64,000 bases of DNA from Ramlibacter henchirensis (GCF_004682015.1 NZ_SMLM01000002.1:1054001-1118000); one strand, 5' to 3'; numbered from the stretch's first letter, positions 1-11,512 are shown. Made by a program: numbers and translations. Notes: a model not told the origin generated them from the sequence alone.

Positions 1-289
1 GGTATTGGGAGATGACGATCTCGGAGTTCGGCCGCACCGTCATGCGGGTGCCGTCCTCGAGCCGGACGATGGCCGACGCGCCCTCGGACGTCGTCAGCCG
101 GTCACCCTCGCGCAGCGGCAGGCCCTTGCCCAGCGTGCGGGGCGCCTGCCCGGGCGCCTGGGCGAAGCCAACGCCGCGCGCGAATTCCACCTCTCCGGCG
201 GACTGGGCGAGCGCTGTGCTGCCCGCCAGCGCCAGAAGCAGTCCCAACGCGAGCCCGAACGATGTGCGGCCGATCTTGTGCGAGTCCAT
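1..289 (-). CDS. FecR-domain secreted protein, 3' end outside window
   Basis: The first 96 codons of a leftward gene run off the window edge. The start ATG (complement of 287-289) is followed by a clear signal peptide: a basic start, a Leu/Ala-rich core, then STALAQ with probable cleavage after ALA. The mature part reads GEVEFARGVGFAQ, then LGKGLPLREGDRLTTSEG and RLEDGTRMTVRPNSEIVI. This is the pattern of FecR domains (a beta-rich fold in periplasmic proteins; 'LREGDxLxTxxxAxAxIxxxDGTxLxLxPxS'). In this taxon such proteins are usually secreted or surface FecR-domain proteins, often with LysM or repeat domains, rather than iron-signalling anti-sigma regulators. The rest of the domain set cannot be seen, so a precise role is not assigned. 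Confidence 0.75.
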   Translation of the reverse strand, partial: MDSHKIGRTSFGLALGLLLALAGSTALAQSAGEVEFARGVGFAQAPGQAPRTLGKGLPLREGDRLTTSEGASAIVRLEDGTRMTVRPNSEIVISQY

Positions 290-421
290 CGCAACCTCCG
301 GAAAATGTAACCAGAGGATACAGCGGCTGGGCTGGCGCGAATCACCGCGCAAGGGCGGAAGTCAGGCTGGGCGTGCGGAATTCACGCGGATGCGCGCTGG
401 ATTGAGGAAGAAAGTCTCGGA

Positions 422-3400
422 TCAGACCAGCACGCGCTCGATCCCGCCGGCGTTGGCGGCATGCACGTATTCCGCCATCCAGTTCTCGCCCAGGATCTTG
501 CCGGCCATCTCGACCACGATGTAGTCGGCTTCCAGCAGGCCGTTCTGCAGGTCGTGCCCGTAGCGGGACAGGCCCTGCAGGCAGCTGGGGCAGCTGGTGA
601 GGATCTTCACGTTCTCGCGTTCACCGATGGCGCCGGCCTCGCGCAGCGCGGCCTCGTCCGCGCGCAGCTGTTCCTCCTTGCGGAAGCGCACCTGGGTGGA
701 GATGTCGGGACGGCTGATGCCGAAGGTGCCGGACTCGCCGCAGCAGCGCTCGGACTTGCGCACGTTCTCGCCGACCAGCGCCTTCACGGTCTTCATCGGC
801 TCCTGCAGCTTCATCGGCGTGTGGCAAGGGTCGTGATAGAGGTAGGCGCCGCCGCCGGGCAGGGTGATGCCTTTTTCCAGCAGGTACTCGTGGATGTCGA
901 CGATGCGGCAGCCGGGGAAGATCTTCTCGAACTCGTAACCCTGCAGCTGGTCGTAGCACGTGCCGCAGCTGACCACCACCGTCTTGATGTCCAGGTAGTT
1001 CAGCGTGTTGGCCACGCGGTGGAACAGCACCCGGTTGTCGGTGATCATCTTCTCGGCCTTGTCGAACTGGCCGGCACCGCGCTGCGGATAGCCGCAGCAC
1101 AAGTACCCGGGCGGCAGCACCGTCTGCACGCCGGCGTGCCACAGCATCGCCTGCGTCGCCAGGCCGACCTGTGAGAACAGGCGCTCGGAGCCGCAGCCCG
1201 GGAAGTAGAAGACCGCCTCGCTGTCGGTGGTTGTGGCGTTCGGGTCGCGGATGATCGGGACGTAGTCCTTGTCCTCGATGTCCAGCAGCGCCCGCGCAGT
1301 CCTCTTGGGCAGGCCGCCCGGCAGCTTCTTGTTGATGAAGTGGACCACCTGCTCCTTGAGCGGCGCGCGGTCGTGCGTCGAAGGCGGCAGCGTGACCTGC
1401 TTGCGGGCCAGGCCGCGCAGCAGGTCGTTGCCCAGCCGCTGCGCCTTGAAGCCGACGTCGACCAGGGCCGCGCGGGCCAGCTTGATCGTGTCCGGGTTCG
1501 TGGCGTTGAGCATGAACATCGCCGCCGCGTTGGCGGGCCGGAAGCTCTTCTGCCCCATCTTGCGCAGCAGGTTGCGCATGTTCATCGACACGTCGCCGAA
1601 GTCGATCTTCACCGGGCAGGGGTTGACGCACTTGTGGCAGACCGTGCAGTGGTCCGACACGTCCTCGAATTCCTGCCAGTGCTTGATCGACACGCCGCGG
1701 CGCGTCTGCTCCTCGTACAGGAAGGCCTCGACCAGCAGCGAGGTGGCGAGGATCTTGTTGCGCGGGCTGTAAAGCAGGTTGGCGCGCGGCACGTGGGTGG
1801 CGCACACCGGCTTGCACTTGCCGCAGCGCAGGCAGTCCTTGATGGAATCGGAGATCGCGCCGATGTCCGACTGCTGCATGATCAGCGACTCGTGCCCCAT
1901 CAGGCCGAAGCTGGGTGTGTACGCGTTGGTCAGGTCGGCGTACACCGACATGGGGCCGTCCTGCTGGGTGGACGGGCGCAGCAGCTTGCCCTGGTTGAAC
2001 CGGCCTTCGGGATCGACCTTGGCCTTGTAGTCGGCGAACGGGCCGATCTCCTCGTCGGTCAGGAACTCCAGCTTGGTGATGCCGATGCCGTGTTCGCCGG
2101 AGATCACGCCGTTCAGCGACCGCGCCAGCGCCATGATGCGTTTCACCGCGCCGTGCGCGGCCTGCAGCATCTCGTAGTCGTCGCTGTTGACCGGGATGTT
2201 GGTGTGCACGTTGCCGTCGCCGGCGTGCATGTGCAGCGCGACCCACACCCGGCCCTTGAGCACGCGCTTGTGGATGGCCTGCACCTCCTCCAGGATCGGC
2301 CGGAACGGCTGGCCCGAGAAGATCTGCTCCAGCGGCGCGCGGATCTGCGTCTTCCAGCTGGCGCGCAGGCTGTGGTCCTGCAGCTGCGGGAACAGCGACT
2401 CCACGTTGGCCAGCCAGGTCTGCCACTGGCCGCGCACCTCCTGCACCAGCGCGAGGGCCTGGCCCACGCGGTCTTCCAGCAGTTCGGCCGAAGGGATCTC
2501 GCCCGCGTCGTCCAGCCGGCCCAGCGGCAGGTGGCCGCGGCGGAAGAACGCTTCGAGTTCGTCGGCCAAGCGGATCTTGTTCTGCAGCGACAGCTCGATG
2601 TTGATGCGCTCGATGCCGTCGGTGTATTCGGCCATCCGCGGCAGCGGGATCACCACGTCCTCGTTGATCTTGAAGGCGTTGGTGTGCTTGCTGATGGCCG
2701 CGGTGCGCTTGCGGTCCAGCCAGAACTTCTTGCGCGCTTCCGGGCTGATCGCGATGAAGCCTTCGCCGCTGCGCGAATTGGCGATGCGCACCACTTCCGA
2801 AGTCGCGCGCGCGACGGCATCGGGCTCGTCCCCCACGATGTCGCCGATCAGCACCATCTTGGGCAGGCCGGCGCGCTTGGACTTGGTCGAGTACCCCACG
2901 GCGCGCAGGTAGCGATCGTCCAGGTGCTCCAGGCCCGCGAGCAGGACACCCGTGCGGTCCTTCTGCGCGAACATGAAGTCCTTGATCTCGACGATGCTGG
3001 GCACCGCGTCGCGGGCATTGCCGAAGAACTCGAGGCAGACCGTGCGCGTGTGCGCGGGCATGCGGTGCACGACCCAGCGCGCGCTGGTGATCAGGCCGTC
3101 GCAGCCTTCCTTCTGGATGCCGGGCAGGCCCGAGAGGAACTTGTCGGTGACGTCCTTGCCCAGGCCTTCCTTGCGGAAGGTGGCGCCGGGGATCGCGAGC
3201 GTCTCCCGCCGCCGCTCGGTGCGGCCGTCCGGCGCGAAGTACACCAGCTCGAAGCTGGCCACCGGCGCGTCGTGGATCTTGCCCAGGTTGTGGTCCAGGC
3301 GCGTGATCTCCAGCCATTCGGCCTGCGGCGTCACCATGCGCCAGGACACCAGGTTGTCCAGCGCCGTGCCCCACAGCACGGCTTTCTTGCCGCCCGCGTT

Positions 3401-4300
3401 CATGGCGATGTTGCCGCCGATGCAGGAGGCCTCGGCCGAAGTCGGATCGACCGCGAAGACGAAGCCGGCCCGCTCCGCCGCGTCCGACACGCGCTGCGTG
3501 ACGACGCCCGCTTCGGTCCAGACCGTCGGCACCGGCTGCGGGTGGCCGGGGATGGACACCAGTTCCACCTCGCTCATGGCCTCGAGCTTCTCGGTGTTGA
3601 TGACCACGCTCTTCCAGGTGAGCGGGATCGCGCCGCCGGTGTAGCCGGTGCCGCCGCCGCGCGGGATGATCGTCAGGCCCAGCTCGATGCAAGCCTTGAC
3701 GAGGCCGGCCATCTCGGCCTCGGTGTCGGGCGTGAGCACGACGAAGGGGTACTCGACGCGCCAGTCGGTGGCGTCGGTGACGTGCGAAACGCGCGAGAGG
3801 CCGTCGAACTTGATGTTGTCGCGCGCCGTGTGCCGGCGCAGCACCTTCTGCGCGTGGCGGCGCAGGTCGGCCGTCTCGCGGAAGGAAGCGTCGAACGTCT
3901 GCACGGCCTGCTGCGCGGCCACGAGCAACTCACCGACGAGGGCATCGCGCTCGGGGTCGGTCTGCGGCGTGCGGCGCTTCCCGATCTCGGCCAGCCGGTG
4001 GTGCAGGGCCTCGACCAGCAGGCGCCGGCGCTTGGGGTTGTCCAGCAGGTCGTCCTGCAGGTAGGGATTGCGCTGCACCACCCAGATGTCGCCCAGCACC
4101 TCGTACAGCATGCGGGCGGAGCGGCCGGTGTGGCGCTCGTCGCGCAGGCGCGAGAGCACTTCCCAGGCGCGCGGGCCGAGCAGGCGGATGACGATCTCGC
4201 GGTCCGAGAACGAGGTGTAGTTGTACGGGATCTCGCGCAGGCGGGGCGCTTCGTCGGAAGCCGCCACCAGCAGCTGGTCGAGCTTGGTCGGTGCGTTCAT
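422..4300 (-). CDS. DUF3683 FAD-binding and Fe-S (CCG domain) oxidoreductase, 1292 aa
   Basis: Giant fusion enzyme. An N-terminal DUF3683 region (about residues 15-130) precedes a FAD_binding_4 domain with the [11 protein letters not shown] flavin loop near residue 215. A D-lactate/glycolate-dehydrogenase-like FAD-oxidase C domain follows, with [12 protein letters not shown] near 695. Next are two 4Fe-4S motifs, [11 protein letters not shown] (near 822) and [13 protein letters not shown] (near 887), and two CCG (heterodisulfide-reductase-like) domains with [24 protein letters not shown] and CCGESGTFG. By family it oxidises a 2-hydroxyacid such as D-lactate and passes electrons through Fe-S centres to the quinone pool; the substrate is inference. 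The chosen ATG (complement of 4298-4300) matches the usual family start; an open extension of 31 codons upstream looks non-coding. The full length of about 1.3 kaa is normal for the betaproteobacterial family. Confidence 0.88.
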   Translation of the reverse strand: MNAPTKLDQLLVAASDEAPRLREIPYNYTSFSDREIVIRLLGPRAWEVLSRLRDERHTGRSARMLYEVLGDIWVVQRNPYLQDDLLDNPKRRRLLVEALHHRLAEIGKRRTPQTDPERDALVGELLVAAQQAVQTFDASFRETADLRRHAQKVLRRHTARDNIKFDGLSRVSHVTDATDWRVEYPFVVLTPDTEAEMAGLVKACIELGLTIIPRGGGTGYTGGAIPLTWKSVVINTEKLEAMSEVELVSIPGHPQPVPTVWTEAGVVTQRVSDAAERAGFVFAVDPTSAEASCIGGNIAMNAGGKKAVLWGTALDNLVSWRMVTPQAEWLEITRLDHNLGKIHDAPVASFELVYFAPDGRTERRRETLAIPGATFRKEGLGKDVTDKFLSGLPGIQKEGCDGLITSARWVVHRMPAHTRTVCLEFFGNARDAVPSIVEIKDFMFAQKDRTGVLLAGLEHLDDRYLRAVGYSTKSKRAGLPKMVLIGDIVGDEPDAVARATSEVVRIANSRSGEGFIAISPEARKKFWLDRKRTAAISKHTNAFKINEDVVIPLPRMAEYTDGIERINIELSLQNKIRLADELEAFFRRGHLPLGRLDDAGEIPSAELLEDRVGQALALVQEVRGQWQTWLANVESLFPQLQDHSLRASWKTQIRAPLEQIFSGQPFRPILEEVQAIHKRVLKGRVWVALHMHAGDGNVHTNIPVNSDDYEMLQAAHGAVKRIMALARSLNGVISGEHGIGITKLEFLTDEEIGPFADYKAKVDPEGRFNQGKLLRPSTQQDGPMSVYADLTNAYTPSFGLMGHESLIMQQSDIGAISDSIKDCLRCGKCKPVCATHVPRANLLYSPRNKILATSLLVEAFLYEEQTRRGVSIKHWQEFEDVSDHCTVCHKCVNPCPVKIDFGDVSMNMRNLLRKMGQKSFRPANAAAMFMLNATNPDTIKLARAALVDVGFKAQRLGNDLLRGLARKQVTLPPSTHDRAPLKEQVVHFINKKLPGGLPKRTARALLDIEDKDYVPIIRDPNATTTDSEAVFYFPGCGSERLFSQVGLATQAMLWHAGVQTVLPPGYLCCGYPQRGAGQFDKAEKMITDNRVLFHRVANTLNYLDIKTVVVSCGTCYDQLQGYEFEKIFPGCRIVDIHEYLLEKGITLPGGGAYLYHDPCHTPMKLQEPMKTVKALVGENVRKSERCCGESGTFGISRPDISTQVRFRKEEQLRADEAALREAGAIGERENVKILTSCPSCLQGLSRYGHDLQNGLLEADYIVVEMAGKILGENWMAEYVHAANAGGIERVLV

Positions 4301-4477
4301 CGTTGCGGGTCTTGCCCCTGGAGGCGTGGGGCGGGTGTCAGCCGAAACGAGTGCGGGAGGCGGCTGACGGGGGATGTTACCGCAGTGCAACAAGACCCGT
4401 GCGGCCCACGGGCGCCGCAGGCATCGACCCTCATGGCAAACCCCGTTGTACCGCGGCCGTCAGCTCTGTTTAATGAC

Positions 4478-4495
4478 CTGTCACAAAACGACCGT
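4478..4495 (+). promoter_or_regulatory. candidate Pho box upstream of ugpB
   Basis: CTGTCAC, then AAAA, then CGACCGT lies about 50 bp before the ugpB start. The first heptamer and the A-rich spacer fit the PhoB consensus (two CTGTCAT-like repeats 4 bp apart); the second repeat is poor. The ugp operon of Escherichia coli is PhoB-controlled, which makes the site plausible but unproven here. Confidence 0.3.
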
Positions 4496-4543
4496 AGAGT
4501 CACGCCCCGTGACCCGTCCCCTTCACATCCAGGAGTTTTCTTC

Positions 4544-5848
4544 ATGAAGCTGAAGTTCGCCGCGGTGGCGCTGGCCGCCGCCTTCACCTTGCCCGCGTCG
4601 GCGCAGACCGAGATCCAGTGGTGGCACTCCATGGGCGGCGCCCTCGGCGAGTGGGTGAACGACCTCGCCAAGGATTTCAACGCGAGCCAGAAGGACTACA
4701 AGGTCACGCCCACCTTCAAGGGCAGCTACGACGAGTCGATGACCGCGGCGATCGCGGCCTTCCGCGCCGGCAACGCACCGCACATCCTGCAGGTGTTCGA
4801 AGTCGGCACGGCGACCATGATGGCGTCCAAGGGCGCGATCGTCCCGGTTGCCGAGGTGATGAGCAAAGCCGGCCTGAAGTTCGATCCGGGCGTCTACGTG
4901 CCCGCCGTGTCCGGCTACTACACCGCGCCCAACGGACAGATGCTGAGCTTCCCGTTCAACAGCTCGACACCGGTCTTCCACTACAACAAGGACGCCTTCA
5001 AGGCCGCCGGGCTGGATCCGGAGAAGCCGCCGACCACCTGGCCCGAGGTGGCCCTGGCCGCCGCCAAGCTGAAGGCGTCCGGCCACAAGTGCCCGTTCAC
5101 CACCAGCTGGATCAGCTGGACGCAGCTGGAGAGCTTCTCGGCCTGGCACAACGTGCTGTACGCGACCAAGAACAACGGCTTCGGCGGCACCGACGCGCGG
5201 CTGGCGTTCAACAGCCCGCTGCACGTGCGCCACATCGAGAACCTGGCCAACATGGCCAAGAGCGGCCTGTTCGTCTACAAGGGCCGCAACAACGCCGCCG
5301 ACGCCACCTTCGTCTCGGGTGAGTGCGCCATGGCCACCGGTTCCTCGGCCCTGGCCGGCAGCGTCAAGCGCAACGGCAAGTTCGCCTACGGCATCGGCAC
5401 CCTGCCCTACTACCCCGACGTGCCCGGCGCGCCGCAGAACACCGTGATCGGCGGCGCCAGCCTGTGGGTCATGTCCGGCAAGAAGCCCGAGGAATACAAG
5501 GGCGTGGCGCAGTTCTTCCAGTACCTGTCCAACGCCGAAGTGGCGGCCAAGAGCCACCAGCGCACCGGCTACCTCCCGGTGACCAAGGCGTCGTTCGAGC
5601 TGACCGACAAGTCCGGCTTCTACAAGCAGAACCCGGGCTACGACGTCTCGGTGAACCAGATGGTCCGCAAGACCACCGACAAATCGCGCGGCGTGCGCCT
5701 GGGCAACTTCGTGCAGATCCGCACCATCATCGACGAGGAACTCGAAGGCGTGTGGCGCGGCGTGAAGCAGCCGAAGGAGGCGCTCGATACGGCGGTCAAG
5801 CGCGGCAACGAGCAATTGGAGCGCTTCGAAAAGGCCAACAAGGGCTGA
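4544..5848 (+). CDS. ugpB: sn-glycerol-3-phosphate ABC transporter, periplasmic binding protein UgpB
   Basis: 434 aa with a 20-residue signal peptide (LPASAQ, cleavage after ASA), starting 8 bp after an AGGAG ribosome site. The mature protein begins TEIQWWHSMGG, the hallmark of UgpB-type family 1 solute-binding proteins, and keeps the ligand-contact stretches FNSSTPVFHYNKDAF and IGGASLWVM. It captures sn-glycerol-3-phosphate, or glycerophosphodiesters, in the periplasm and delivers it to UgpA/UgpE. It is the first gene of a complete ugpB-A-E-C-Q operon. A strong hairpin with a T-run follows the stop codon, so the binding protein is probably made in excess of the membrane parts. Confidence 0.93.
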   Translation: MKLKFAAVALAAAFTLPASAQTEIQWWHSMGGALGEWVNDLAKDFNASQKDYKVTPTFKGSYDESMTAAIAAFRAGNAPHILQVFEVGTATMMASKGAIVPVAEVMSKAGLKFDPGVYVPAVSGYYTAPNGQMLSFPFNSSTPVFHYNKDAFKAAGLDPEKPPTTWPEVALAAAKLKASGHKCPFTTSWISWTQLESFSAWHNVLYATKNNGFGGTDARLAFNSPLHVRHIENLANMAKSGLFVYKGRNNAADATFVSGECAMATGSSALAGSVKRNGKFAYGIGTLPYYPDVPGAPQNTVIGGASLWVMSGKKPEEYKGVAQFFQYLSNAEVAAKSHQRTGYLPVTKASFELTDKSGFYKQNPGYDVSVNQMVRKTTDKSRGVRLGNFVQIRTIIDEELEGVWRGVKQPKEALDTAVKRGNEQLERFEKANKG

Positions 5849-5894
5849 CCGCCCGTCATTCCCACGCAGCCGGGAACCACGGCGTTTCGAGGAA

Positions 5895-5920
5895 GCCCCG
5901 CGACGCGGGGCTTTTCTCTT
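5895..5920 (+). terminator. intrinsic terminator/attenuator between ugpB and ugpA
   Basis: The 7-bp stem GCCCCGC / GCGGGGC with a GAC loop is followed by TTTTCTCTT. It sits 47 bp after ugpB and about 77 bp before ugpA on the same strand. It probably terminates part of the transcripts, separating expression of the abundant binding protein from the permease genes. Confidence 0.75.
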
Positions 5921-5996
5921 GGAAGCCGCTGGGTCCGGCGCCTCCGCGGGAACGATGCCGCTTGGGATTACTCAACCGTTCGGCACAATACGAGAC

Positions 5997-6878
5997 ATGG
6001 AGAAGAGGGTCCTGTTCAAGTCGGCGTGGCTGCCCTGGGTGCTCATCGCGCCGCAGATGGCCGTCATCCTGGTGTTCTTCTTCTGGCCTGCGGGCCAGGC
6101 GCTGTACCAGAGCGTGCTGCAGCAGGACGCCTTCGGCTCCAGCAGCATCTTCGTCGGGATGGAGAACTTCGAGCGGCTGTTCAACGATCCCGGCTATCTC
6201 GACTCCTTCCGCATCACCGCGATCTTCTCGGTGCTGGTGGCCGTTGGGGGCCTCGCCGTGTCGCTGCTGCTGGCCGTCATGGCCAACCGCGTGATCCGCG
6301 GCGCGGGCATCTACAAGACGCTGCTGATCTGGCCCTATGCCGTCGCGCCGGTGGTGGCGGGCGTGCTGTGGCTGATGATGTTCGCGTCGCCCTACGGCGT
6401 GATCCGCTACGCGCTGATCGAGATGGGCTACGACTGGAACCACCTGCTCAACGCCGACCATGCGATGGCGCTGATCGTGATGGCGGCGATCTGGAAGCAC
6501 ATTTCCTACAACTTCCTGTTCTTCCTGGCCGGGCTGCAGTCGATCCCTCAGTCGCTCATCGAGGCCGCCACCATCGATGGCGCGTCTCCCTGGAAGCGTT
6601 TCTGGAGCATCGTCTTCCCGCTGCTGTCGCCCACCACCTTCTTCCTGCTGGTGATCAACATCATCTACTCGTTCTTCGAGACCTTCGCCATCGTGGACGC
6701 CGCCACGCACGGCGGCCCGGGCAAGGAGACGTCGATCCTGGTCTACAAGGTCTACTACGACGGCTTCAAGGCCATGGACATCAACGGCTCGGCCGCGCAG
6801 TCCGTGGTGCTGATGGCGATCGTCGTGGCGCTGACGGTCGTGCAGTTCCGCTTCGTCGAGAAGAAGGTGCACTACTGA
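5997..6878 (+). CDS. ugpA: sn-glycerol-3-phosphate ABC transporter permease UgpA
   Basis: 293 aa, typical for the family. About six transmembrane helices and the inner-membrane permease signature EAATIDGASPWKRFWSIVFP (the EAA loop that docks on the ATPase) near residues 186-205. The start MEKRVLFKSAWLPW is chosen over an in-frame upstream ATG at 5919 because the latter lies in the terminator region and its 26 residues are not permease-like. It forms the translocation pore with UgpE. Confidence 0.93.
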   Translation: MEKRVLFKSAWLPWVLIAPQMAVILVFFFWPAGQALYQSVLQQDAFGSSSIFVGMENFERLFNDPGYLDSFRITAIFSVLVAVGGLAVSLLLAVMANRVIRGAGIYKTLLIWPYAVAPVVAGVLWLMMFASPYGVIRYALIEMGYDWNHLLNADHAMALIVMAAIWKHISYNFLFFLAGLQSIPQSLIEAATIDGASPWKRFWSIVFPLLSPTTFFLLVINIIYSFFETFAIVDAATHGGPGKETSILVYKVYYDGFKAMDINGSAAQSVVLMAIVVALTVVQFRFVEKKVHY

Positions 6879-6879
6879 C

Positions 6880-7734
6880 ATGATTGAACGCCGTCCCATC
6901 CTCGACTTCTTCACCCACCTGATCCTGATCGTCGGGGTCGCGCTGGTGTTCTTCCCGATCTACGTCACCTTCATCGGGTCCACGCAGACAGCGCAGCAGA
7001 TCTCGTCCAGCAACCCGATCTCGCTGCTGCCCGGCGACAACTTCTTCGAGAGCTACCGCTTCGCGCTGTTCGGCGGCAAGACCGAAGCGGGCGCCACCGT
7101 CGCGCCGGCGCTGCCGATGATGATGATCTCGCTGGGCAGCGCGCTCATCATCGCCATCGGCAAGATCGCGATCTCGCTGCTGTCGGCCTTCGCCATCGTC
7201 TACTTCCGCTTCCCGGCGAAGGGCCTGGTGTTCTGGATGGTGTTCGTCACGCTGATGCTGCCGGTGGAGGTGCGCATCGGCCCCACCTACGAGGTGATCT
7301 CGGACCTGAAGATGCTCAACTCGATGGCCGGCCTGACCATCCCGCTGATCGCCTCGGCCACCGCCACCTTCCTGTTCCGCCAGTTCTTCCTCACCGTGCC
7401 GGATGAACTGGTGGAGGCCGCGCGGATCGACGGCGCCGGTCCGATGCGCTTCTTCAAGGACGTGCTGCTGCCGCTGTCCAAGACCTCGATGGCGGCCCTG
7501 TTCGTCATCCAGTTCATCTACGGCTGGAACCAGTACCTCTGGCCGCTGCTGGTGACCACCGACGAGCGCATGTACCCCATCGTCATGGGCATCAAGCGGC
7601 TGATCTTCGGCGAGGTCTACATCGAGTGGAACGTGGTCATGGCGACCGCGATCCTGGCCATGCTGCCGCCCGCGGTCGTGGTGATCCTGATGCAGAAGTG
7701 GTTCGTCAAGGGTTTGGTGGATACAGAAAAGTAA
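6880..7734 (+). CDS. ugpE: sn-glycerol-3-phosphate ABC transporter permease UgpE
   Basis: 284 aa, starting one base after the ugpA stop, so translation is probably coupled. Six predicted membrane helices, with the EAA loop [20 protein letters not shown] and the downstream [13 protein letters not shown] segment characteristic of MalG/UgpE-type permeases. It pairs with UgpA in the inner membrane and contacts the ATPase UgpC. Confidence 0.93.
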   Translation: MIERRPILDFFTHLILIVGVALVFFPIYVTFIGSTQTAQQISSSNPISLLPGDNFFESYRFALFGGKTEAGATVAPALPMMMISLGSALIIAIGKIAISLLSAFAIVYFRFPAKGLVFWMVFVTLMLPVEVRIGPTYEVISDLKMLNSMAGLTIPLIASATATFLFRQFFLTVPDELVEAARIDGAGPMRFFKDVLLPLSKTSMAALFVIQFIYGWNQYLWPLLVTTDERMYPIVMGIKRLIFGEVYIEWNVVMATAILAMLPPAVVVILMQKWFVKGLVDTEK

Positions 7735-7743
7735 GGACTTCGG

Positions 7744-7781
7744 GGACAGACCAACGAGCGCGAAGCGCGGTTGCTCTGTCC
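7744..7781 (+). repeat. long hairpin in the ugpE-ugpC gap
   Basis: GGACAGA (7744-7750) pairs with TCTGTCC (7775-7781), and the inside contains a further AACGaGCGCG/CGCGgTT stem. There is no T-run after it, so it is more likely an mRNA-stabilising or processing hairpin, or a dispersed palindromic repeat, than a terminator. It occupies nearly the whole 61-bp gap between the two genes. Confidence 0.55.
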
Positions 7782-7795
7782 TCGACTGGATAAAT

Positions 7796-8802
<1,007 letters not shown>

Positions 8803-8806
<4 letters not shown>

Positions 8807-9543
8807 CCACCCGCCCGTGGCCCTACCCTCGCTGGGTGGCCCACCGCGGCGCCGGCCGGCTCGCGCCCGAGAACACCCTGGCCGCCTTCCGCCTCGGGGC
8901 TGAGTACGGCTACCGCATGTTCGAGTGCGACGCCAAGCTGTCCGCCGACGAAGTGGTGTTCCTGATGCACGACGCGACGCTGAACCGCACGACGAATGCG
9001 CTCGGCCTCGGCGGCGCGCGGCCCTGGAGCGAACTCTCGCAGCTCGACGCCGGCAGCTGGCATTCGCGCGCCTACGCCGGCGAGCCGCTGCCCACGCTGG
9101 AGAACCTGGCCCGCTTCTGCCGCGCCAACGACCACTTCCTCAACATCGAGATCAAGCCCACGCCCGGCGTTGAGCGGCGCACCGGCGAAGTCGTGGGCCG
9201 GGAAGCCGCGCGTCTATGGACAGGCGCACCGGTGCCGCCGTTGCTCACCTCGTTCCGGCCCGAGTCGCTGCAGGGCGCACTTCAAGCCGCGCCGGAACTT
9301 CCGCGTGGCCTGCTGCTGGACTCGCTCTGGTCCGGATGGCTCGACATCGCCCGCCGGCTTGATTGCGTGGCCATCGTCTGCAACCACGCGCTGTGGGATG
9401 AGCAGACCGTCGCACAAGTGAAAGGCGCCGGCATGCGCTGCCTGAGCTACACGGTGAACGACGAGTGGGTGGCGGAGCGCCTGCTGGCGCTGGGCACCGA
9501 CGCGATCATCACGGACCGCGTCGACCTGTTCTCGCCGGCCTGA
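8803..9543 (+). CDS. ugpQ: glycerophosphodiester phosphodiesterase UgpQ
   Basis: 246 aa cytosolic GDPD of the TIM-barrel family. The catalytic signatures are present: AHRGAG with His14-Arg15, [16 protein letters not shown] (metal-binding acid) and [11 protein letters not shown] (second catalytic His), then NIEIKP. It hydrolyses glycerophosphodiesters to glycerol-3-phosphate and an alcohol, completing the ugp operon. The start overlaps the ugpC stop by 4 bp (translational coupling). No signal peptide, consistent with acting on substrate as it enters the cell. Confidence 0.92.
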
Positions 9544-9544
9544 G

Positions 9545-10135
9545 CTACTTCAGGTCGCCGGCCAGCGACGCCAGCGTCTCGGCCGGGATCACCACGTGCG
9601 CGGGGTAGTTGCGATGGTCGCAACCCAGCTTGACCGCCGCGCCGGCCTTCACGGCCTGGACGGCGACCGGCTTGAACTCGAAGCGCAGGAAGTGGACGGC
9701 CGAGGTTTTCTCCTCGTTCTCGCGGTCCAGGTCCTCGTCGGCGATGGCGTAGATGCGCTCGTGCCCCTCGACCTCGACGAACATGCGGTCCTCCACGCCG
9801 ATCAGGCGCGCCAGCTCCCGCTTGCGCTCGCTGATGTCGGGGTACTCGATCAGCATCGTGGCCTTCCAGTTGCTGCCCTCCGGCACCAGCGGCACGTAAG
9901 CCTCGATCTCCTGCTCGATGCCTTCCTCCTCGAAGATCTTCTCCAGGCGCAGCATCTCCTGGATCTGGTAGCGGATGCTCATCTCGCTTTCGAACTGCAC
10001 CGTGATGTGCTCGCCCAGGTGCACCGTGCGCAGCTTGCGGTGCTCGATCACCTCCGCCTTGTGGGCCTTGCGCCATTTGGCGTAGGCCTCCAGCGTCATG
10101 AGGCTGTCGCGGGTGATCTTGCCGGTCAGTTGCAT
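9545..10135 (-). CDS. DUF3501 family protein
   Basis: 196 aa, no signal peptide or membrane helix. The N-terminus (MQLTGKITRDSLMTLEAYAKWR, shown in part) and the stretch RTVHLGEHITVQFESEMSIR are typical of DUF3501. The function of the family is unknown; it is repeatedly found beside a rubrerythrin and a heterodisulfide-reductase-like Fe-S protein, as here, which suggests a part in peroxide or iron-sulfur redox metabolism. It is the last gene of this leftward cluster, 17 bp after the Fe-S gene. The start is the ATG at the complement of 10133-10135; longer readings upstream are antisense noise. Confidence 0.82.
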   Translation of the reverse strand: MQLTGKITRDSLMTLEAYAKWRKAHKAEVIEHRKLRTVHLGEHITVQFESEMSIRYQIQEMLRLEKIFEEEGIEQEIEAYVPLVPEGSNWKATMLIEYPDISERKRELARLIGVEDRMFVEVEGHERIYAIADEDLDRENEEKTSAVHFLRFEFKPVAVQAVKAGAAVKLGCDHRNYPAHVVIPAETLASLAGDLK

Positions 10136-10152
10136 GGGGAAGGATTGCGTCT

Positions 10153-11499
10153 TCAGATGCCGTACGCCTTGCGCACCAGGCTCAACGGATGCGCGAGCTT
10201 CGGTTCGCCGAGCTGGTTCACCTCGAAGCCCTGCGCGATGTGGTGGCCGCCCAGCGGGCAGTCGGAGCTGATGTAGTCGGGCGCGCCGCCGGCGGGGTGT
10301 TCCGACATCTTGCGGAACAGCGGCTTGCCGATCTTCATCGCCATCTGGTGGTAGTTCTTCTTCACGCCGTAGGTGCCGGCGTGCCCCGAGCAGCGCTCGT
10401 GCGTCGACACCTGGGTGCCCGGCACGAGCTTGAGCACTTCCTCCGTGCGCTTGCCCATGTTCTGCACGCGGCCGTGGCACGGCGTGTGGTAGCTGATCTT
10501 GCCCAGCGGCTGGCTGAAGTCGGTCCGCAGCAGGCCGTCACGCCGGCGCGCCGAGAGGTACTCGAAGGGGTCCCACATCACCTCCTTCACCGCCTGCACG
10601 TCGGCGTCTTCGGGGTACATCAGCGGGAGCTCCTGCTTGTACATCAGCGTACAGCTGGGCACGGCCGACAGGATGGCGTAGCCCTCGCGCGCGTAGCGGG
10701 CGAGCACCGGGATGTTCACCTGCTTGAGCTTGTCCACGCCTTCCAGGTCCCCCAGCTCTAGCTTGGGCATGCCGCAGCACCTCTCCTTCTCCACCAGCAC
10801 ATAGGGCACCTGGTTGTGCTCGAGCACCTTGATCAGGTCGTGGCCGATCCCGGGCTCGTTGTAGTTGATGTAGCAGGTGGAATAGATCGCCACCTTGCCG
10901 GGCGACTTGGCGCCGTCCTGCACCGCAAACGGTTTCGACTTGGGCGCGCCGGAGCGGAACTTGCGCGTGGCCAGGTCCGGCAGCCACGCGTCGCGGTCCA
11001 CGCCCAGCACCTTCTCCATCGCGGCGCGCGCCGGCTTGGTGTGGTTCATGGCGTTGGCGATCTGCACGACCACCGGGATGCCCGCGAACTTGCCGTGCGT
11101 GTCCGTGGAGGCCAGGAACTTCTCGCCGGCGGGCAGCCCCTTGCGGAACTTGATCGCCTTGGCGCGCAGCATGGTATGCGGGTAGTCGACGTTCCACTCG
11201 TGCGGCGGCACGTACGGACACTTCGTCATGAAGCACAGGTCGCACAGGTAGCACTGGTCGACGACCTTCCAGTAGTCCTGCTTGTCGACGCCGTCGACCT
11301 CGCCCGTCTTGCCCTCGTCCACCAGGTCGAACAGCGTGGGAAACGATCCGCACAGGCTCACGCAACGGCGGCAACCGTGGCAGATGTCGAAGATGCGTTC
11401 CAGCTCCTTGAACGCCGCCGGCTCGTCGTAGAACTCGGGGTTGCGCCAGTCGATCGGATGCCGGGTGGGCGCCTCGAGGCTGCCTTCGCGTGGGGCCAT
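10153..11499 (-). CDS. (Fe-S)-binding oxidoreductase, GlpC/heterodisulfide reductase-like
   Basis: 448 aa. Two N-terminal 4Fe-4S motifs (ICHGCRRCVSLC and CYLCDLCFMTKCP) are followed by two CCG domains recognisable by CCGMPKLELGD, HTPCHGRVQNMG, CSGHAGTYG and DCPLGGHH. The overall plan is that of GlpC or HdrB-like electron carriers, without a flavin domain. It probably shuttles electrons to or from the neighbouring rubrerythrin. Start uncertain: ATG (complement of 11497-11499) and an in-frame TTG at 11511 both lack a good ribosome site. A GC-rich palindrome lies just upstream. Confidence 0.85.
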   Translation of the reverse strand: MAPREGSLEAPTRHPIDWRNPEFYDEPAAFKELERIFDICHGCRRCVSLCGSFPTLFDLVDEGKTGEVDGVDKQDYWKVVDQCYLCDLCFMTKCPYVPPHEWNVDYPHTMLRAKAIKFRKGLPAGEKFLASTDTHGKFAGIPVVVQIANAMNHTKPARAAMEKVLGVDRDAWLPDLATRKFRSGAPKSKPFAVQDGAKSPGKVAIYSTCYINYNEPGIGHDLIKVLEHNQVPYVLVEKERCCGMPKLELGDLEGVDKLKQVNIPVLARYAREGYAILSAVPSCTLMYKQELPLMYPEDADVQAVKEVMWDPFEYLSARRRDGLLRTDFSQPLGKISYHTPCHGRVQNMGKRTEEVLKLVPGTQVSTHERCSGHAGTYGVKKNYHQMAMKIGKPLFRKMSEHPAGGAPDYISSDCPLGGHHIAQGFEVNQLGEPKLAHPLSLVRKAYGI

Positions 11500-11512
11500 G
11501 GTGGGTAGCAAA

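Noticed and set aside
1340..4543. Very long open frame on the + strand opposite the DUF3683 gene, continuous with ugpB
   Set aside because: It is the antisense of a well-defined Fe-S/FAD enzyme and consists of Val/Ala/His/Arg-rich shadow sequence; ugpB starts at its own signal peptide and ribosome site (4544).
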